This document shows positions 43,001 to 52,674 of a stretch of 64,000 nt of DNA, piece after piece. The position numbers and the translations under genes are program-made. The DNA comes from Plasmodiophora brassicae (taxonomy: Eukaryota > Endomyxa: Phytomyxea > Phytomyxea > Plasmodiophorida): positions 1,116,001 through 1,180,000 of the forward strand of contig CP145417.1 of the NCBI GenBank assembly GCA_036867785.1, given 5' to 3'. Within the stretch, counting starts at the first letter, position 1; each line of letters begins with the position of its first letter. The notes under the pieces were generated by a model that saw only the letters and a list, made by a program, of their open reading frames with translations, was not told where the DNA came from and made no database searches.

Positions 43001-46000
43001 GTATCCGTCCCACTGACCTTGCGGTTCTAGTCGAACGCGCGATCGAGTTCGGAGGGTGCAGGGACGCTGAGAAGGACGAGCTCAAATTCTTCGACCTCGT
43101 CGACCGTCTTGCCAAAGAGCAGGACAAACACTTCCGGCTGCAAGCTGAGAAGAAGAAGTCTCCAGCGCAGACCATGTCCCCACCTGCAGGTAAGAAAGGT
43201 AAGGACGTTGTTGCTCCGAATAGGAATGGCGGCAAGCATCCGACAAATCCGATCGGACTGAAGACAGCTCAATCGTCCACATCGCAAACGAAAGACGAAT
43301 CGAGGGACATCCCCGAGCACATCCGAAAACGTTTCGAAGGTAAGGATCCTCCAAAGGCAGGTTGCCTAATCTGCAAGGAGCAGCACTGGGTCCAAGTGTG
43401 CCCGAAGGCAACTCAAGGAGAACGCAAAGCTGCCATTGAAAAGTTCCAGAAAGAGCGCAAAGAGAAGGAGGAGAGTAAGGGCAACGCAGACACGGCAAAG
43501 CGCATGGGCCCGCCGTCGCCGTCAACACCGTCCCCTATGAGACTTCGCTTCCAGAACTCGCTCGACCTTCCATTCGAAGCCGATAGTGGTGCGACGAAGA
43601 CCGTCATTTCGCAATCGCAACTGCTACGGATTCAAGCCATCCAGCATGTCCCAGTCAAAGTGTTCGACCATCCAACGGAGGCGAAACTTGCAACGATCGG
43701 GGCTACGACAACAATTGTCGCCACAGCGATCGTGGACATCACCATTGTCCCACCTTCGCATGGCAAACCTGCACATCTACGCGGGCGGGAAATCAACGTA
43801 TGTCGCGAAGACCTATCTGATGACATTGTCCTTTTAGGAGCCCCGGAACTGGACGCGTTGGGTATCAATCCAGCTACACAACTGAAGGAGATGTTAATCG
43901 AGGCAAATGGTCCTATCATCATCGAAGCGGATCCGACCCCGGAACGTCACGCCCCAGGTGGTCAAGGGATCACGATGAGAGCGGTAAGACACCCGGAGGT
44001 AAGTGGAACAACTCGCGATCATGAGCCCCAATTGGACACCAATGATCCGGGTGACGACTATGATGTCGAAATCGGAGAACACTCCGATACAGACGTGGAC
44101 AGGGCAATAGACCGGATGATACAACGTGCAACTGACTCCGGTTTCCCTAACGATCAAGTCCCGCGTCTACGCACAACTGTCAATCGACACAAAGACATAT
44201 GGCGAACGAAGCTTGGCCGTGATCCACCTGCGAAAGTAAGTCCACTGAAACTACACTTCAAAGCAGATGCTCGTCCTGTTCGTTGCCGAACACGAAGGTA
44301 TACCCTCGAACATCAAAAATTCATGGATGATCACGTAGGAACCTTGGCGGAAAACGATTTTGTGTACCGCAATCCGCACAGCAGGTACGCGTCGCCGTGT
44401 CTGGTCGTCGACAAGAAGGACACGGAGGTTCGCGGCCATCGGCTGACCGTCGACATCAATGAAGCCGTCAACAAACAGACCGAACGCATTGCATGGCCGA
44501 TGCCTCACATCGACATCATCCTGACCTACCTACGTTCCGCGACCATCTTCATGCTGTTCGATGCCTTTAAAGGCTATTGGCAATTTCCGTTGCACCCTGA
44601 TTCGCAGGAGGCCTGCTCGTTCATGACGCACATCGCCACGTTTACACCCAGGCGCATCATCCAGGGAATCGCTGATTGCGTGTTTGCGTTCCAGGCGGGA
44701 ATGCAACAGGTGTTGGGGAAACTTCTATATATCTGCGCCCTACTCTGGATCGACGATATCCTCGGCTACGTATCTGGATTCGGAGCCTACATGGACACAC
44801 TCGAATCTCTTCTCAACGCTTTCGACGAGTTTGGAGTTAAACTCAACCCTGATCGCTGCCAGTTATATCTCACTTCAGTGACATGGTGCGGTCGCGTTAT
44901 ATCCGCTGATGGAGTGTCGTTCGATCGCTCGTATCTCAACGCCTTGCACGATCTATCAACTCCTATCACGGCTGCTGATCTCCAACAGTTCCTCTCGGGC
45001 CTCAATTGGGTCCGTTCTGTTATCCCTCAATTCGCGGCACATGTTCATCCGCTACAGGATCTACTTCTGTCCGCTTCTCGTTCTGTCAGCAGTCTGAAGA
45101 AATCACACCTACGTCGAGTTCGTTTAGCCGACATCGGCTGGACCACTGACCATCTCACCAGTTTCAATTCTCTGAAGCATCGACTATCGGAGGCCATGAC
45201 GCTGGCGCACCCCAAGGACGAATGGATCATGTGTCTCTTTCCGGATGCGAGTGACCGTTTCTGGTCTGTTTTCCTGTCGCAGATCCCTCCGGAAGATATT
45301 GATCTCCCGTACGGTGAGCAACACCACGAACCTTTGTCGTTCATCTCGGGGACATTCCGTGGTTCTCAATTGAAGTGGGCGACCATTGAGAAGGAGGCCT
45401 ACGCCATCATTGAAGGCTGCTATCGCCTCAGACACTTCATCTCTATGTCAAAGCTGGCACTTCGAATCTTCACAGACCACCGTAATTTGGTTTTCATTCT
45501 GAACCCAGCCTCGGTTGCACGAATTAGTCGGACGACCGGCGATCGCTTGGAGCGCTGGCGACTTCAGATTATCGACCTAGATTTTCACATTGAGCACATT
45601 GCTGGGGAGGACAACGTTTGGGCCGACCTCGCCACGCGGTGGGGCGTCGCCCTGCAACCACTCTCCTCATTTTCCCCTCCATCGTTCCGTTCTATTCGTC
45701 ATATGGCAATTAATCTTGACTTCGACGATTACAAGATGACCGATGAGTTTATCTGGCCGTCTGTCGACGAGATTAGTAACGCTCAGACCGACTACATTCG
45801 CCAACACGACCTATCTGCCGTTTCCGATATTCTCCAACTCGAAGGGGACATGTCTCTCCACCTTAGCCCGGAATCTGGTTGGCGTACTCCAGACAATCAA
45901 CTCTGGGTACCATCACATGCACTGCAGCTACGCATCGCAGTGATTTCACATATGGGACTGTCTGGTCATCAACCTGCTGCATCGACTATTTCGAGCATCG

Positions 46001-49000
46001 CACAACTCTTCTGGTGGCCTGATCTGGATTCCTTTGTTCGTGCATTTGTGGACAAATGCTTACACTGCCTACGCAACAAAGATTCGATGATTCCCCGACC
46101 TTTTGGCACGGCTATGCATGCGGACAAGCCCAATAAGGTCATCCACTATGACTTTCTGTTCTTATCCAAACCTCGTCCAGGCGATTCTCATCAACTTCGT
46201 TATGTTCTGGTTCTGAAGGACGACGCCACGGCATTCGTCGAGTTAATTCCTTGTCAATTCGCGGATCACAGCGTTGTCGCCGAATCTCTTCTGGATTGGT
46301 TCAAACGTTTCGGCATTGTTTTCCAACATGTCTCTGACCGCGGCACACACTTCAAAAACGCGGTTATCGCCGAGCTTAATAGCCGGTTACACTGCAACCA
46401 TCATTTCACAACTGCCTACACACCTTGGGCGAACGGCACGGTTGAGGTTGTCAACAAGCGGCTTCTCTTTCTGCTGAAGTCCCTCCTCTCCGAGCTAAAT
46501 CTTCCATTCCAGGATTGGCCGTATGTCCTTCCGCTGATCAACATGACGGTAAATCACACTGTTCGATCAAGTGTGGGCTACGCGCCTGTCACGATGTTTA
46601 CGGGTTTGCCACCCTCGACACCTATCTCGATTATCTTCAACAAACGCATCGACGCGGTTATCGACGTACCGTTGACCCCTGACCGTCTCAAGGAAATGAC
46701 GACGGAACTTATCGATTCTCTCGAGGACATGCACAAAGCAGTGGCACGTACACGCACCCATCTACGTGATCTCAAGCAACGCGCCCGGCGTCGCCGACGC
46801 AATGTTCGCGAGATCAACTTCACGACGGGCGACTATGTTCTCGTGGCCAACCATGGCAAGCACTCCAAGTCCGAGTACAACTGGACTGGACCTGCCCAGA
46901 TTATCGACACCAGCAACGACTGGGTGTATCGAGTTCGAGATCTCTTGACTGATCGTATCTCAGATGTACACGCCCAGCGCTTAATGTTCTATGCAGATGC
47001 GCACTTGAATGTCACCTCTTCCCTGAAGCACAACATCGCGCTCACCGGCGTGGCTTACCAAGTCAACGCAGTCGAGGACATTCGAGTCAACTCTACGTCA
47101 GGTGACACTGAACTACTGATCAACTGGATCGGATTCGATGCCACCGACAATTCATGGGAACCTTACTCGGTCATGGCGGCCGATGTTCCTGATATCGTCA
47201 GGGCCTTCCTCGAACGACAAGCCGAAGGAGACCCGCTCTGCTCACGACTGTTAGCAGATTTCTAACACGGGGAGTGTTCATCCAGAGTACCAGTACTCAG
47301 ATGATGCTGCTCAGATGCTGCTGCCACCCGGTCACATGATCATGACCGTACTCGACCCCGCAGCGGCCCTTGCTGTGACGATCCTGTCCAAATACATCAG
47401 TTCGTTATATCACCAGGCGCCGACTCTTGCGACCGACCGCCCCCGTAGTGGGCAGCGGCGGCGTTAGCACATTGAGCAAGGCTCCGATATGCAGGCTGTA
47501 CTGGATCGCGGGGCCAAGACCATGCTGACCGAGTTCTTCGTGGCGAACAAGAAGATCCGGGCGGCGATCGCTAACGGCAACCCGAATAATGACAGACTCT
47601 GCACGTAAGTGCATGTCGTCGACAGGTGACACGTCTTCACGCTCATCATCATTGGTGTGCAGTTACCTGGACTTGCCCGTGTTCTACTGCTGGGATGCCA
47701 AGAAAAAGGAATGGAGGCGCCGAAAGCGCAATGACGCGGTCCTCGGCCGCATCTACACGGTTCCGGCGGGCACTGACCTGTTCTACCTGCGGATGCTGCT
47801 GAACCACGTCGTCGCCCCGGAATCTTACGATGACCTGCTCACGTTTGAAGGCGTGCACTACGACACGTTCCAGCAGGCGGCGTTCGCGAGGGGTCTCCTG
47901 GAGGACGACGCCGAGTGGGATCGCTGCCTAAACGAGGCAGCACTGTGTCAGATGCCGCGCCAAATGCGCTGGCTCTTTGCCACGCTGCTGGTGTTTGGGC
48001 ACCCTCTCGATCCGTTAGGACTCCTGCGACGGCATCTCGACAACATGTCCGAAGACAGGCGACACCTGGATCCGTTGGTGCGCTCCAGCACGGCTATTGC
48101 CGACATCGGGAGGAACCTGGAAACGCTGGGCAAAAACCTGATGGGCTTCTTCAACACGGCGGCCCTGCAGGAGTTTGGGTATCCGGAATTCATGGGCGGC
48201 GCCGGTGGCGACGCGCATGGGGAACAGCACGACGACGATGCCGGGGATGAACCTTTCGATCCGCAAGAGGTGGATAACATGAACCAAGATCAGCGCGCCG
48301 CGTTGGATCGAATCATCGCATCCGTTCGGAATCCAGCCGATTCGGAAAAAACCTTCTTTGTTGATGGCCCCGGCGGCACCGGTAAAACCACACTGTTCAC
48401 AACCTTACTGAAATTGGCCCGTTCTCAACAGGTACGTTGCCTGGCTGTGGCGTCCAGCGGCATTGCCGCCTGTCTGCTTCCCGCAGGCAGGACAGCGCAT
48501 TCTGCCCTCGCCATACCGCTGGAAATCCACGATAAGTCCACCTGCATGGTCAACGCCGAGTCCGACTTGGCGAATCGGTTACGCCGCACGTCGCTGATGG
48601 TGTACGACGAGGTGGCCATGGCCCACAGGTACGCTCCTGAGGCCGTCGACCGCACGTTGCGCGACATCAGATCCGTCGATCTGCCGAATGGAAGCATGAT
48701 CGTCGTCTACGGTGGCGACTTCAGGCAGATCCTACCGGTGATACCTGGTGGCAGCCGCAGGCAGGTGGTACAGGCCTGCCTGAAGAAGTCGTATCTCTGG
48801 CGGCACGTCAAGGTATGGGAATTGACACTGGACACCTGCTCACTACGGAATTGTTAACGGATCACAGGTGCTGCCGCTGACCATCAACATGCGTCTGCAG
48901 ACGCGTCCCGACTTCCAGCAGTACCTGCTTGACGTCGGTGAGGGGAAGTCCGGGCCAGAAGTCGTGCCGCAGCCGTGGATGCAGACGGAGGGTAACTCCA

Positions 49001-49671
49001 AGGAAAGCCTCATCACGGAGATCTTCAACGATCCGAATGACTTCTCAGACCGCGTCATCCTCACTGTCCGCAACGATGACGCGCAGGACATCAACCGAAA
49101 GATCACCGAAATGCTCCCTGGTGAAAAGATCTCCGTCTACAGCGCCGACAAGGTCGCTAACGACGATGACGCCGCCCTGTACCCGATTGAGTTTCTCAAC
49201 TCTCTTCTGCCGAGCGGCGTTGCTCCACACCACCTGGACCTGAAAGTCGGCCAGTACGTGATATTGTTGAGGAACTTGAACCCTGCCAGGGGGCTGTGTA
49301 ACGGGACACGGATGCAGGTGAAACAGGTGCACAGGTCCGTTCTGGCCGCCACTATCGTTGGCGGACGATTCGATGGCCAAGATGTCCTCATCCCTCGGAT
49401 CACCATGCGTTCATCCGACCCGCGACTCCCGTTTACCTTATGCAGGAGGCAGTTCCCCATCACGGGGGCTTTCGCCATGACGACCAACAAGGCTCAGGGC
49501 CAGTCCTTCGGTCGTGTTGGCGTGTGGCTTGGCCACGAAGTGTTCAGCCACGGCCAGCTGTACGTGGCACTGTCCCGTTGCCGTCACCCAGAGAACATCA
49601 GGGTCGCCGACGGCACCGGCAAACCGATCGCCAAGATGAAGAATGTCGTCTTCCGCGAAGTCTTCGATTGA
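40086..49671 (+). CDS. Helitron Rep (HUH) / PIF1-type helicase
   Basis: Rolling-circle transposase split by gypsy E (42136-47471). A cysteine patch SCWRCGALRW...CCHKGKV opens it. Introns: 40861-40913, 41957-42017, 47605-47662 and 48813-48867 (53-61 bp). The Helitron_like_N domain is followed by the HUH motif LPHAHILIW (about 41.43 kb), the paired tyrosines in KYLHKYVFKG (about 41.86 kb) and YIAAQEACWRIFEF (42.02 kb). The helicase has Walker A GPGGTGKTT (48.37 kb), Walker B VYDEVAM (48.6 kb), GGDFRQILPV and the last motifs MTTNKAQGQSF and YVALSRCR. At CNPK (about 41266) the frame is shifted by a small loss and a stop follows, so this copy is probably inactive; otherwise it is well kept. Confidence 0.88.
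42136..42332 (+). repeat. 5' LTR of gypsy E
   Basis: 197 bp, TGTTCATCC ... GTTAGCACA, containing TCAGATG(A)TGCTGC direct repeats. Confidence 0.92.
42376..47265 (+). CDS. Gag-pol of gypsy E
   Basis: 1,629 codons in one frame, so gag and pol are made together and would be cut by the element's protease. Gag about 1-310; CCHC-like knuckle CLICKEQHWVQVC (about 335); protease around FEADSGATKTVIS (about 400); reverse transcriptase (about 630-830, with IDDIL); RNase H (about 930-1060); zinc-binding integrase start and core (about 1180-1400); chromodomain near the end (INWIGFDATDNSWEPYS, about 1580). No break seen. Confidence 0.93.
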   Translation: MAGGGRRAPVRLQMEDDARTNSDAEAKEHESSTDDEIDRGLQSTNLHGKSPIFMPLKPPILRTLSLTAKDGINDFLKKYRKHVEIVNERRLIYKEDIHPPTVKSCITEDVLRGMSKYRLRQPASTITDGDIMSYLRSVQRREADVESSTDIKALLTKTVVMNLSIKSIEERVTSFFAKFDELIDDYGLQDTYAKGTKGTKRKIKVLRGGIRPTDLAVLVERAIEFGGCRDAEKDELKFFDLVDRLAKEQDKHFRLQAEKKKSPAQTMSPPAGKKGKDVVAPNRNGGKHPTNPIGLKTAQSSTSQTKDESRDIPEHIRKRFEGKDPPKAGCLICKEQHWVQVCPKATQGERKAAIEKFQKERKEKEESKGNADTAKRMGPPSPSTPSPMRLRFQNSLDLPFEADSGATKTVISQSQLLRIQAIQHVPVKVFDHPTEAKLATIGATTTIVATAIVDITIVPPSHGKPAHLRGREINVCREDLSDDIVLLGAPELDALGINPATQLKEMLIEANGPIIIEADPTPERHAPGGQGITMRAVRHPEVSGTTRDHEPQLDTNDPGDDYDVEIGEHSDTDVDRAIDRMIQRATDSGFPNDQVPRLRTTVNRHKDIWRTKLGRDPPAKVSPLKLHFKADARPVRCRTRRYTLEHQKFMDDHVGTLAENDFVYRNPHSRYASPCLVVDKKDTEVRGHRLTVDINEAVNKQTERIAWPMPHIDIILTYLRSATIFMLFDAFKGYWQFPLHPDSQEACSFMTHIATFTPRRIIQGIADCVFAFQAGMQQVLGKLLYICALLWIDDILGYVSGFGAYMDTLESLLNAFDEFGVKLNPDRCQLYLTSVTWCGRVISADGVSFDRSYLNALHDLSTPITAADLQQFLSGLNWVRSVIPQFAAHVHPLQDLLLSASRSVSSLKKSHLRRVRLADIGWTTDHLTSFNSLKHRLSEAMTLAHPKDEWIMCLFPDASDRFWSVFLSQIPPEDIDLPYGEQHHEPLSFISGTFRGSQLKWATIEKEAYAIIEGCYRLRHFISMSKLALRIFTDHRNLVFILNPASVARISRTTGDRLERWRLQIIDLDFHIEHIAGEDNVWADLATRWGVALQPLSSFSPPSFRSIRHMAINLDFDDYKMTDEFIWPSVDEISNAQTDYIRQHDLSAVSDILQLEGDMSLHLSPESGWRTPDNQLWVPSHALQLRIAVISHMGLSGHQPAASTISSIAQLFWWPDLDSFVRAFVDKCLHCLRNKDSMIPRPFGTAMHADKPNKVIHYDFLFLSKPRPGDSHQLRYVLVLKDDATAFVELIPCQFADHSVVAESLLDWFKRFGIVFQHVSDRGTHFKNAVIAELNSRLHCNHHFTTAYTPWANGTVEVVNKRLLFLLKSLLSELNLPFQDWPYVLPLINMTVNHTVRSSVGYAPVTMFTGLPPSTPISIIFNKRIDAVIDVPLTPDRLKEMTTELIDSLEDMHKAVARTRTHLRDLKQRARRRRRNVREINFTTGDYVLVANHGKHSKSEYNWTGPAQIIDTSNDWVYRVRDLLTDRISDVHAQRLMFYADAHLNVTSSLKHNIALTGVAYQVNAVEDIRVNSTSGDTELLINWIGFDATDNSWEPYSVMAADVPDIVRAFLERQAEGDPLCSRLLADF
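47275..47471 (+). repeat. 3' LTR of gypsy E
   Basis: 197 bp, identical to the 5' copy as read, followed by TTGAG. Confidence 0.92.
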
Positions 49672-49897
49672 GCCATCGACAGTGCATGGATAGATACGGG
49701 CAGGAGTTAAGTCCTCTGGAACTGCATGTTTGGGGTTCATGCACACTGTGCCAAACAGTGACGTCCCCCAGCCCGTATCTATTCTGCACTGCGCATTCCT
49801 CAAATCGTCGCCATGTCGGCGGGGCTGACCCACTATCAGCCGATATGAGACGATTTGTGGAATGTGTTGGCGAAGCAAAGCGAGCCCCAACCACTAG

Positions 49898-50033
49898 TGT
49901 ATCTCTAATGTATGCATTTAGATATATTTGTGATACAATGAGACAAATGTATCTGCGCTGCATCACTTGTCAGATACGTTGCTGATACATCGAGCAAAAA
50001 CGTAACTCCGCTGCATCGGATTTCGGTCCAGTG
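49898..50033. repeat. Right CACTA terminus with GATAC / GTATC words
   Basis: Words TGTATC, GATACA, GATACG and CTGCATC in both orientations, ending in TTCGGTCCAGTG at 50033, the reverse complement of the left end. The sequence resembles the left subterminal region (35860-36190), e.g. TGTATCTGCGCTGCATC in both. Confidence 0.8.
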
Positions 50034-51394
50034 AAGGACATCCAGCAGATGTGCCAGCAGTGTCTTCATTGCATCACGACGCGGGGAGGAGCGAAGGTTC
50101 CGCGTCCGCTTTGAGAAGCGTTGCATGGCCACATTCCATTCGAGGTCCTGCACATGGATTACTTGTACGTCGAACCAGTTCGAGGTACCGATCACTCTTA
50201 CAAGTACATCCTCGTGATGAAGGACGCCTTCAGTGTCTCGTCCGATTGATTCCATGCGCCGATGCGATCTGCCGAGTTGCGGCAGAGGCACTATTCCAAT
50301 GGATTGCCGACTCCAAAACACCACAATATCTTGTCACCGATGGCGGATCTCACTTTACCGCCGAACTCATCAAGGAGCTGACCAGGCTGCGAGACGTCGA
50401 GCATCATATAACGTTGGCGTACTGTCCATGGGCAAACGGGACTGTTGAACGCGCCAATCGCACTATCGTTGGCATCCTACGAAGCGTTCTGAGTGAGGGG
50501 CAGATCAGCACGCACAGCTGGCCCTACCTCTGCCCATTGGTGCAAAACGCCATCAACCATTCGCCGAGCACGCGCCTCGGAGGTTTCGCGCCGTTCACGG
50601 TCGTCACCAAGTTGAAACCCGAGCACCCTCTGGACAACATCTGGGATCCGGCATGCAATCAGCTGCGGCCGATCTCTCCGGGATGGGTGGCGACGTACCT
50701 GTCAGCACTGCAGACCGTTATGGACGAACTCCATAAGGTCGTCGATGAAGCCAGGGAGGCGAGGCACGCGTCCAATGTACGGCAACGCTCGCGACACGTG
50801 AGGAAGGCCCAATGCGAGTCATTCATTCCGGGCGACTACGTCTTGAACGCGAAGCCCGTCCCCGGACCCGCACAGAAGTTGATTGCGCAGTGGCGCGGCC
50901 CCTACCGAGTTGTTCAACGCGTCAATGACCAGGTCTACGAACTCGAAGACCTGTTGACTGCACGGCGCTTTCAAGCGCACACGCAACGCATCCGCCGCTA
51001 TGCGGACGCCGATCTCAACATCACCACCGAAATCAAGCAGCACCTTGAGCGGCTTGACCAGCAGTTCCACGTTGACGACCTTCTCGATTGTCGTATCGAT
51101 CGCGAAACTCAGGAGTTGCAGATCAAAGTCGCTTGGTCCGGCTTCGACCCATCTGAGGCTACTTGGGAGCCTGCAGCACTTATCGCCGAAGATGTACCGC
51201 AGCTTGTGGAACAACTTATTCGGAAACTGGGCGATACTCATGCACACGTCGCTGCAATGAGGCAATTGATTCCGGCGCCGAAACGCTCTCGCACTCGGAA
51301 TGCAACATCGCATCGAAAGAAGCGACGATCTTAACCTGTACCATCACCCTGAATTAATCTCGATACCGTATCTGTTCGCGGGTGGACGATACGA

Positions 51395-52314
51395 TGATGA
51401 TCATGATCATGGATTGGTCTGTCATGACAATCCAACCTGGTTGACGGCAACGTAACCATGGTTCGACTTGGCTGGTTGCTTTGGGCACCACGGTCGGTTT
51501 TGACTTGGCTGGTTGCTCGGTGCACCACGGTCAAAGTTCGGTTCGACTTGGCTGGTTGCCCACGGGACCACGGTCGATTTGACCTGGCTGGTTGCCATGT
51601 GCACCACGGTCAATGTTGTTCGATGGACTACGTGCTGTCCATCTCGCGAGGCATTCGGCAGCATCTATTAAGTTCCTCTTCACCGCAGGATTGACTCTGT
51701 CAGGGAGTACTGATGTCGAGGCTCCTGTTGCGCTGGGGGTCCACCCATGGGGGTCGGCCGCTGAGCTAGGTGAATGACACTTTCTAGATGTATATGGACC
51801 GGGCTCCACCCATGGGGGTCGAGCGCACCATTGCTGATGTCGTCGTTTGCTACTTTGCATTCTATCAAGGTACCCGAGGTTCTTTGATACGCTAAATCGT
51901 GTATGCATAGGTGGAAGACGGTCTCGAAGAGGGTGTCCGTAAATGGATTTTCCACCGATTTGTCCCATGGGGTTACAAGGTGGTTTTTAGTGAGTAGTGG
52001 GTGTTCTGCACTCGAGTCTCACACTACCCTACGTCTTCGTCCGTCATTCTCCTCTCGACTGCTCCTCTGACTCCGGTTCTGAGTTCGGGAAAAGGCAGTG
52101 TAGTCCGGGGCCCTATATTTAGCTCCTCGTCACCTACGTCAGCATCAGCATCCTCCAGATATTCACATGCGCCAGAGATTCATGTGTCGAGATATGCGGG
52201 GATCGAGAGCACGCGATCACGTGCGCCGCTGATGGGAGAGCGGGGTACGGGATCGATGGTGGATAAACGGCATTCGTCTATTGTGTCACCCGAGGCTTGA
52301 CGGAAGACACTATA
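51395..52314 (+). repeat. Long 3' LTR of gypsy B
   Basis: About 920 bp, TGATGATCATGATCATGG ... GAAGACACTAT, following the chromodomain ORF. Near-copies are at 17957-18795 (minus) and 27.5-28.24 kb. CCCTATATTTAGC at about 52109 may be the TATA box. An inner minisatellite is listed separately. Confidence 0.7.
51462..51615 (+). repeat. Minisatellite in the long LTR
   Basis: About four units of 35-40 bp built on GACTTGGCTGGTTGC and CACCACGGTC. The minus-strand copy at 18.62-18.75 kb has a different number of units. Confidence 0.75.
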
Positions 52315-52498
52315 ATACTCATGCACACGTCGCTGCATTGAGGCATTTGATTCCGGCGCCGAAACGCTCTCGCACTCGGAATGCAACATCGCATCGAAAG
52401 AAGCGACGATCTTAACCTGTACCATCACTCTGAATTAATCTCGATACCGTATCTGTTCCCGGGTGGACGATACGATGATGATCATGGTTGTAGAGCGG
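52315..52498 (+). mobile_element. Scrap of gypsy B family: pol end and LTR start
   Basis: 52317-52498 repeats 51236-51412 almost exactly (end of the chromodomain ORF, its basic tail and the first bases of the LTR). It could be a second copy or a local duplication. It ends at the R2 repeat. Confidence 0.65.
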
Positions 52499-52674
52499 GG
52501 CTCTATATTTAGCGTCTCGTGCCCGACCTCAAGATGCTGCTGTCCTGAGGAGGGGTCCTGCTGTCCTGAGGAAAGGGGCCTGCACGGATTTAGCTCCACA
52601 GTGATGGCATGGCCGACGCCGTGGATGGGGTGGATGATAAAGCTGATTGGGATATTGGCTCGAGACTGACTACA
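52499..52674 (+). repeat. R2 repeat (TG...CA), plus orientation
   Basis: Second copy of the element at 18796-18983, TGTAGAGC ... GACTGACTACA, with CTATATTTAGC near the start. Probably a small solo LTR; no target duplication seen. Confidence 0.55.

Larger units (their letters stand above)
42136..47471 (+). mobile_element. Ty3/gypsy chromodomain element E, looks whole
   Basis: 5,336 bp with 197-bp LTRs (42136-42332 and 47275-47471), identical as read, flanked by TTGAG (42131-42135 and 47472-47476). One long gag-pol frame fills it. Very young, probably the last event in the nest. A damaged relative lies at 53.8-55.7 kb. Confidence 0.95.
39809..49897 (+). mobile_element. Helitron, with gypsy E inserted
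   Basis: A large Rep-helicase gene (about 40.09-49.67 kb) identifies a Helitron. Candidate ends: 5' A|TC at 39808/39809 and 3' CTAG|T at 49894-49897, with a weak GTTGG...CCAAC hairpin just before. These fit Helitron rules (TC start, CTRR end, insertion between A and T) and put the 3' end exactly where the CACTA subterminal words begin. The ends are inference. Gypsy E (42136-47471) lies within its coding region; without it the Helitron is about 4.75 kb. Confidence 0.65.
35860..50033 (+). mobile_element. 14.2-kb CACTA (EnSpm-type) element
   Basis: The left end starts CACTGGACCGAA at 35860; the right end, read backwards from 50033, starts CACTGGACCGAA too. The next bases are also similar (TTTGGATGCAT against ATCCGATGCAG). 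AAG stands on both sides (35857-35859 and 50034-50036). Both ends carry GATACA/TGTATC words. It holds a plus-strand Tnp2/DUF4218-type transposase end (38.49-39.72 kb), minus-strand ORFs of unknown role (36.26-37.08 kb) and a Helitron with its own gypsy insert. It stands in the integrase region of gypsy B. Without the Helitron and gypsy E it would be about 4.1 kb. Confidence 0.92.
31357..52314 (+). mobile_element. Ty3/gypsy element B, broken, host of the nest
   Basis: Parts on the + strand, apart from insertions: gag with a CWHC zinc patch (31357-31880), reverse transcriptase (32050-32525 and 34615 onward), RNase H (to about 35600), integrase start (to 35859), integrase core and chromodomain (50034-51334) and a long 3' LTR (about 51395-52314). 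It is split by a copia element at 32525/32526 and by a 14-kb CACTA element at 35859/35860. Same family as relics A and F. Old, with several breaks of its own. Confidence 0.85.

Noticed and set aside
39809-49897. Possibility that the Rep/PIF1 gene is a virus or Polinton part
   Set aside because: The HUH motif HAH, paired tyrosines and fused PIF1 helicase are those of a Helitron; no capsid, protein-primed polymerase or packaging ATPase is seen.
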